A stretch of DNA of 64,000 nt from Cryptomeria japonica (lineage: Eukaryota > Streptophyta > Pinopsida > Cupressales > Cupressaceae). The position numbers and the translations under genes are program-made. The notes beneath the pieces are model-generated. The model was given only the letters and a program-made list of their open reading frames with translations, ran no database searches and was not told the DNA's origin. The first letter of the stretch is position 1, and every line of letters starts with the position of its first letter. This document shows, in pieces, positions 58,300-64,000 of this stretch. Location of the stretch: NCBI RefSeq assembly GCF_030272615.1, contig NC_081406.1, positions 483,073,900 to 483,137,899 on the forward strand, written 5' to 3'.

Positions 58300-58658
58300 T
58301 GTGAGAGTTGAGAAATACAACACCACAGGAGCCCAAATGATCTCTGCAAGCTTAAATAAACCTGTTACAAGGAGAAGCAAGGAAGCAATAATGAAAAACC
58401 AAATACACGAAAGAATACTCAAAAAGATGACAGCTCAATATTCACAAAAATATGTAATGTGATAATTCAAAGAAAAGAAAATTAACCTCTAATAGGTCAA
58501 GAAACCCTAAAAGGGAAAACCTAGGCTTGCACATAATAATTAATAAAATAATTAATTATTATACACCTAATGTTAGCTTAAGTTTAAAAGAGATAAAGGG
58601 AACTTAAATAATTAAACAAATGTTTAATCAATCAAGTAAAGACCCGATTACTCTAACA
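58300..58658 (-). repeat. Element H 3' LTR
   Basis: Minus strand TGTTAGAGTAATCGGG...; the far end reads CTCTCACA where the other copy has CTCTAACA. Differs from the 5' copy at about 14 of the first 160 positions by eye. Confidence 0.9.
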
Positions 58659-59860
58659 CCCCCCCTTAAGCTAGACTTAGGGAGAAGCTAAAATCTAGAA
58701 CAACTACTGAAAGTAGGAAAGATGGGTCCCAACAACAAGGCCTGATTAGGTACTCAAATACAATGAAATCTATATGAATTGGAGAAATAGAGAAAACCAC
58801 GTGGGAAAAAACTCTACTCCAAACAGAGATGGAAAAGAAAGAAGAACACCACTGAAGCAAGAAAAATATCTGCATTGTCGAAGAGTAATTACTGATTTGA
58901 AGATACTCCACTAAAATAGAATATGACCAGGTAGAGAAGATTGTAATTTGTATGAGTGCCCTCAAATGACACTACTCGAATCAGATGGCAAACAAAGGCA
59001 AACAACTAAACTTGAGGATACAAATGGCATAAGAAACCAAAGCCTGAAGAGCTGATCAATCAAACCATAGAAGCATTAGAACCAACAGGACAAACCTCCC
59101 CATAATGATGAAGAGGGAGAGGGACAGGTACACTGAAAAGAAAGGCCAACAAGAACTGCATGACGAAGAACCAGGAACATCGAAGGTACTGAGAAAGTAC
59201 ATAGTGTCGTGGAAGGAATACTCACTTGACACACATCATGAGGTGAATGTCATGGAAGGAACACTCACTGGACAAAGGTAGATGGCAAACAAAAGGAAAA
59301 CATCAACCCCCCCATGGAAATTTATAAGTAGTGCATGTACAATAAGGCACAAGATGTGCAAGATCCCACATAAACAAATGCATGATGGCACTTTATCTCA
59401 GTGCATTTGCATAAATGGAATGCTACAATGATAAGAGGATTGAAAATAGAAAGAACAACCAAAACTGAGACATCCTACTCAGAGAAAGATATCCCAGGAC
59501 TTGAAACAACCAAGAGATTTACCAGAGTGCTGAAAAGAAAAAAACTAAATAAAATATTCCTGGAGTAGAATCTAGAAAGAAAACACATATGATTGGAAAG
59601 TACACAGAACAAGCTTTCAAAATATATAAAGTTTTCAAAAACTGAAGTTTGGATGCTCATTCTACGGCCCTGGAAGTGCAGAAAAGAGACCCCACTTTGA
59701 CTGGAAAAAAGTACAGTAAAACAGAAAAATTGGAAAAAAATTCCAACACCACAAGGTCCGGCTTAGGACCAGCTTTTCGACGTCTATTTGTTTTAAAAAG
59801 AAATGACTCCGTTTGCCCAAGTTATGGTGAAAAAACCAACCCTCCTACAAAAAAGGCAAG
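58659..59860. other. Element H interior, AT-rich part
   Basis: Begins with the polypurine tract (CCCCCCCTTAAG in plus reading). The rest is A-rich on the plus strand, without a frame or repeat I can name. Confidence 0.45.
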
Positions 59861-60250
59861 AGGGAGGAGGTCTGGAGGTAGGCCCGGGAGGAGGTGGCCC
59901 CTGGGTGGCACTCCGGTGGTGGAGTGGTTGAGCTGGGCGGCGGTCGGGCGGGACATGGTGGGCGGGTGGCAGGTGGCGCATGTCGGTGGCTGGTAGGCAG
60001 GAGGAGGCCGATGAGCTGGGAGACGGTGGGTGGGAGGAGGCCGGTGGGCCAAGAGCTGGCAGGCATGAGGAGGTCGGTGGTCTAGGGGCCGATGGGTGGG
60101 AGGAAGCCATCGGTTTGGGGGTCGACGGTGGGAGGCCTTTCGCAGGTCGGGGGGGCCAGAGGAGATCGACGTGAGGCTCGAGGCCATGGCTGGTGGTGGT
60201 GATGACTTGCTGCAGTACCAGGGGGCCCCACGGTACCTTGCGTACTGTGG
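59861..60250. repeat. GC-rich, G-tract-rich island in element H
   Basis: About 390 bp with imperfect repeats of GGTGGGAGGAGGCCGGTGGG-type words and many GGG tracts, in strong contrast to the AT-rich surroundings. Frames on both strands stay open only because stop codons are rare in such sequence. It lies about 430 bases into H on the minus strand, in its leader. Confidence 0.7.
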
Positions 60251-60664
60251 GGAAAACCCCCAAAAGATTTTTTTTGATTTTTGAAAAAAGAATTGTTTTT
60301 GCCAAAAAACTTTTGAAAGTGATTTTTTGGATTTCTTTTGCAAAAAACAAATTTTGGTTTGCATGCCGTAAAAAGGCAAAAATGTATATTTTTTTGAAAT
60401 TTTTTGCTCGAACTACGTGCCAGGGTCGTACGGCCTGGTACTAAAGAAAAAATACCCCTAGAGGCTCAGGAGTAAAAAATGGTCAAGTTTTATATGGCCA
60501 TAAGGGTTTTTGGGCCTTCTGAGCATGATGGTGAGGTCCGTTTAGGCCCAAAGTGCTCAGAAAAAAGGCCTATCCCTAGGTGCACAAAAAAAACTTCTAA
60601 AAAACCTCAGATCTGCTTCCATTGCAAAATACTCAAAACAAGAACAGGTAGCTACAAATTTGAA

Positions 60665-60676
60665 GCTCTGATACTA
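60665..60676 (-). other. Primer-binding site, element H
   Basis: Minus strand TAGTATCAGAGC, adjacent to the LTR; one mismatch to the initiator Met-tRNA complement. Confidence 0.8.
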
Positions 60677-61038
60677 TGTTAGAGTTGAGAAATGCAAAAC
60701 CACAGGGGCCCAAATGATCTCTGCAAGATGAAATAAACCTGTTACAAGGAGAAGCAAGGAAGCAATAATAAAAAACTAAATACACAGAAGAATACTTAAA
60801 ATGATGAGAGCTCAATATTCGCAAAAATATTTAATGTGATAATTCAAAGAAAAGAAAATTAACCTCTAATAGGTCAAGAAACCCTAAAAGGCAAAACCTA
60901 GGCTTGCACATAATAATTAATAAAATAATTAATTATTATGCACCTAATGTTAGCTTCAGTGTAAAAGAGATAAATGGAACTTAAATAATTAAACAAATGT
61001 TGTTTAATTAATCAAGTAAAGACCCGATTACTCTAACA
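60677..61038 (-). repeat. Element H 5' LTR
   Basis: 362 bp; minus strand TGTTAGAGTAATCGGG...CTCTAACA, both ends intact. Confidence 0.92.
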
Positions 61039-62034
61039 GGAATATAGTATGCGGTAGAGTATGAGTACATTGAGAATAACTCAATTGTTGGTTACATAGT
61101 TATAGTTGCAATGGAAGAGTTAGGTGATTGGATGTTCGAGACAACTTAATTCACAATCCTATCCTCTGGTATTGATTCTAGTGCAAGATTGAAGATCCAA
61201 TATCCAGTATTTCAGGAAGAACAGGGTTATTTTGGTGAAGCGAGTTATGCAAAATCTTGGGGATGATTTCGGTGATTGGTTTCGAGTTTGAGGTGGTCGA
61301 GCCGACATGTGTGAAGTATTTTATCAATTTTTTTAGGTACGCATATGGATTTGAAAATGGATTGAGAGGACTTATTGTTACGCATTTCATGTTGCATGTT
61401 ATGCGATTTTCAAACCAACATGGAATTGATTTAATCTGGTGGTGTGGATATATAAGACTGATTTGTTTGAGCATTTTAGTTAGAGATGTGAGTTTGCAAA
61501 GATTGTATGACCATTGGTGCACAGTTTCACGTGCGTTATCCTTGGATTGGTGCTCCGATATATGGCAGAACAGAGCGGAACATAGCAGGTTATCAGAACA
61601 ATGAAGTCAGTCACTTTGCGCTTAATCAGAACTTCATTTTGGCATTTGTAGATGCTACTCATTAGTTCAGACATTCGTTTTATCATTTATAATCATTTGT
61701 CAAACAGTGAGTCCTTTGAGGTTGTAGCCCTGTTTTGTAATTGAGTAGCGAGCTCTAGGAAGTATGCTTGAATGCATGTGCATTCCTCTCTTGTAATATT
61801 ATTATACTCTTGATCACAATATTATTATATTGTGGGTCTCAATCCCATCGTGGTTTTTTCCTTTCTGGGTTTCCATGTAAATTTTTTGATGTTATGATTT
61901 AATGCTTGTTTGCATTTAGTTTCTGCACTTTGCTTTTATTCATTTGCATCCATTGGTTTAAGAATTAGCTTAAGAAAGTTATTAATTACAGAACACTAAT
62001 TTAGGCCCCCTCTTTGTGTTCATTGATTCCAACA
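61039..62034 (+). repeat. Element I 3' LTR, second part
   Basis: Continues the I LTR after H to TTCCAACA, followed by GGGAT. It has the uninterrupted sequence at the J insertion point (GGATTTGAAAATGGATTG, about 61348-61365), which shows what J split. Confidence 0.92.
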
Positions 62035-62725
62035 GGGATAACAATGCAAAATGTTCGCATGGGCTAGCAAGAAAAAGGAGGGCTAAGGAGAATAGTGGCC
62101 CCTTGTGACCCCACAGGTATAAAAATAGGAGAAACATGAAGAGACAAAGAAGGAAGGCTTCCCTGCTACCCCATGGCTAGGATAACAAGGAAAAGGTGAC
62201 CCCGTGGGATTATGAAGTAAAAACAATGAAGTCCCGCCATCTTGCAGGGGAAAAAATGGTGCCTAAAGGTGGTGATGATTTGTCAACGATAGAATTTAGA
62301 GAAAGATGAAAAATCAAAGGTGGCAGAAAGGATAGTGCAAGGCACTATGTCATAATTCAAAGGGATCAACGATGTAATCTCGCCCGTCCATTTGCAAATC
62401 AACAATGGAATTTGAATCTCAAAGACACCAACCTATTGGACATGCACGTATAAATTAATGGCAACTTTTTTGTGAATGATTATGACAATTTTTGAAGCAT
62501 AATTGCACACCTTGTGTTCAAAGAGCATTCAAGAAGTGATCGAAGAGTGAGAATAGAGCGATTCAAGGCAACCCAAAGTGTTTCCCAAAGTTGCAAATTG
62601 CATCTGAAGGCATTCAAGAAACCAAGTAGTATTTGAGCCCATATATGTTTTCTTGTGAAAAGAGTTAGGTGTCAAGTAGGGGTTTCTCCTATGATAGACA
62701 TAAAATTTTGCCCTAGAATTTTAAA
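62035..62725 (+). other. Element M, leader continued
   Basis: No gene. Loosely repeated words such as ACCCCATGG and GACCCCGTGGG continue from the part left of I. Confidence 0.45.
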
Positions 62726-63204
62726 ATGGCCTCCCCAATAAAGGATAGCTCTGCTTCAGCTACCAAAAAGACCCGTGAGAAGGGAGAGGGCTCTGCTATG
62801 CCAAAAATTATGCACGCTATCCCTTTAGCTATTATGCATCTGACTCCTACAATTTTGAATGAGCTCACCATAGAATAAAACCCTCCTACTATTGTTCACA
62901 CCCCTCCAAGTGCTGAGTCTAACCAACCATCCCAAGAGGAATCCTCCAAGCTGAAGAGGAAGAGAGTGCCTAAAAGGGATACCGCCATTATCTCTAATGA
63001 TGAACCATCTGCTGGTGAACCCAACCCATCTTCTTAAACTAAATCCCTAGTGCCCAAGAGAAGAAGGGCTCTTGCTGAAAAATCCACCACCTCATCTTCT
63101 GCACAAGCTGCACCTATTGTTGTTGAATTGGACCCGCATGTAGTGTCCCTCCTAGACTTGAATTTTGATTTTCTTTTAGATGGACTTGTTTGGACATATG
63201 ATTG
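62726..63204 (+). pseudogene. Element M ORF remnant, N-terminal, Lys/Ser/Pro-rich
   Basis: ATG 62726 begins MASPIKDSSASATKKTREKG. One frame runs about 160 codons with in-frame stops near 62876 and 63036. It includes KLKRKRVPKRDTAII and VPKRRRALAEKSTTSSS, two basic clusters like nuclear-localisation signals. Low-complexity, Ser/Pro-rich and disordered in character. After 63204 no coding continues. It could be the first exon-like part of an ORF2-type protein of M, but no conserved domain is visible. Confidence 0.45.
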
Positions 63205-63851
63205 ATGTTTAGATGGATACTCATGATTATATTTTATATCTTAGATAGTATAGATGATGCTAGTTCCTTTATGTGGATTTATGCTATTTGATATGACTCA
63301 TGATGTTTGGTGATTCATATGATTGAAATTGATAGGCATACTATATGATATATGGCATTTGATGGTTCTTGTGGATGTTAGCACATAGTATTTCTATGAT
63401 GGATGGATTTATATGATTCATGGATTTATATGTGTTCATTTCTCTCGTGGACTATATGACTTACAATGTTATAATGGTACTTACCCTATTTCATGATCAT
63501 GATTTTATGCGATGTTTGATATTATATTGTGCGTTTGTCTTCATGAGCGGAGACAATGTCATATCACTCATAGCGAGCATGATATGTCATCATGATTATC
63601 TATCAAATGTCTGTTTATATGATGCATTTGTATTATATATGTTGTGTTTATTGTTGGATGCAGGCTTGCAGGTACTAGATATTGACTCCACCTGGCTTCA
63701 TAGGTCTGACCGTGTCTCTATCCCAATGACAAGTTGTCAGAGATGACATGGTTTCCCTCACACACTCTAGGCTTAAGATGCATACCTTGTCAGTTTTGTC
63801 ATGATGTGAGTTGATTGATTTGTGTTGGAATGCACTGATACCGATAGTATA
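63205..63851 (+). other. AT-rich LTR-like stretch right of the M ORF
   Basis: Dense in ATGATT/CATGAT words. Near 63655-63720 the words GCAGG...GGTACT...GACTCCACCTGG resemble TGCAGG...AAGTACT...AACTCCACCAGG in C (16730-16785), so this may belong to an LTR related to C. The open frame at 63420-63746 looks fortuitous. Confidence 0.35.
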
Positions 63852-64000
63852 TGTAATGCCCTGCCAGGAAACCCCTAAGGGTTTAAGTTAAAAACACTCA
63901 AATAGAGTGTAAATATTTTTTTTTTATAATAATAATAATTACGAGTGGTAATAATAAGTTACAACATTAAGATATTTTGGAGTTATCTAAAACTTAGATA
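63852..64000 (-). mobile_element. Second copy of unit C, inverted, cut by window edge
   Basis: Starts TGTAATGCCCTGCC, the reverse complement of the right end of C (GGCAGGGCATTACA). It then matches C's last 150 bases (for example GGAGTTATCTAA, complement of TTAGATAACTCC at 20448-20459) with mismatches. Only its right end lies in the window. Confidence 0.9.

Larger units (their letters stand above)
58300..61038 (-). mobile_element. Element H: 2.7-kb non-coding LTR element, minus strand
   Basis: LTRs 58300-58658 (359 bp) and 60677-61038 (362 bp), TSD GGAAT (58295-58299 and 61039-61043). Minus-strand primer site at 60676-60665 and polypurine AAGGGGGGG directly before the LTR at 58658. The 2.0-kb interior has no credible gene. 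A short non-autonomous element whose partner is not in the window; its LTR is unlike the others here. Confidence 0.92.
47123..62034 (+). mobile_element. Element I: two-ORF LTR retroelement without pol, carrying J and H
   Basis: TSD GGGAT (47118-47122 and 62035-62039). The 5' LTR (47123-53058) is split by J and the 3' LTR (58144-62034) by H. The interior has an exact primer site, ORF1, ORF2 and a doubled polypurine box. It is the most decayed of the four two-ORF elements, with several stops and frameshifts in each ORF. Confidence 0.92.

Noticed and set aside
59649-60379. Pro/Ser-rich and Gly/Arg-rich frames in element H on both strands
   Set aside because: They overlap each other in several frames, start and end with the GC-rich island, and show no domain. 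Low stop-codon frequency explains them.
63420-63746. 108-residue plus-strand frame as a gene
   Set aside because: Made of ATGATT-rich low-complexity sequence, with no domain; lies in an LTR-like stretch.

Overview
The window is nuclear DNA of a seed plant with a large, retrotransposon-filled genome. A conifer or other gymnosperm is my best guess, from style rather than a diagnostic gene. The only host coding sequence I can support is the last two exons of a protein kinase gene (2440-2913). Almost everything else is nested transposable elements, most of whose insertions can be delimited by exact 5-bp target-site duplications (TSDs).

Layout. An LTR on the minus strand fills 1-1212. The kinase tail follows. 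From 3544 to about 45714 lies one old minus-strand LINE, split into three pieces (3544-4579, 22034-24278, 45422-45714) by two insertions. Element A (4580-22033, TSD CCCTC) carries element B (8204-14894, TSD GTGAC) and a 4.1-kb LTR-like unit C (16474-20592, TSD TAGAG). Element D (24279-45421, TSD GATTG with one mutated copy) is a Copia retrotransposon with gag, protease, integrase, reverse transcriptase (RT) and RNase H. Its RT is split by a block F (28298-42653), which itself holds a solo LTR K (31845-32649, TSD AAATT) and element G (35348-42579, TSD CTCCC). The right third is an unclassified element M (45715-47122 and 62035-63851), split by element I (47123-62034, TSD GGGAT), which holds block J (about 47600-52385) and a small element H (58300-61038, TSD GGAAT). 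A second, inverted copy of C enters at 63852.

Main biological point. A, B, G and I are four separate insertions with the same unusual plan: an initiator-Met-tRNA primer-binding site, ORF1 (coiled coil plus four CCHC zinc knuckles, about 365-425 codons), ORF2 (about 1,100 codons: a conserved N-terminal domain, a basic or charged middle and a coiled-coil end), then the polypurine tract. None shows protease, integrase, RT or RNase H. They share primer-site and polypurine-tract signals with Copia element D, so they look like a non-autonomous lineage mobilised by D-type elements while keeping two large proteins of their own. F and J encode more distant relatives of ORF2.

A conserved inverted repeat brackets the polypurine tract and the start of U3 in A, B, G and I, and more weakly in D. 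A TATA-like box sits about 145 bases before ORF2 in both A and B. Every coding region carries stops or frameshifts, so nothing here looks active now.
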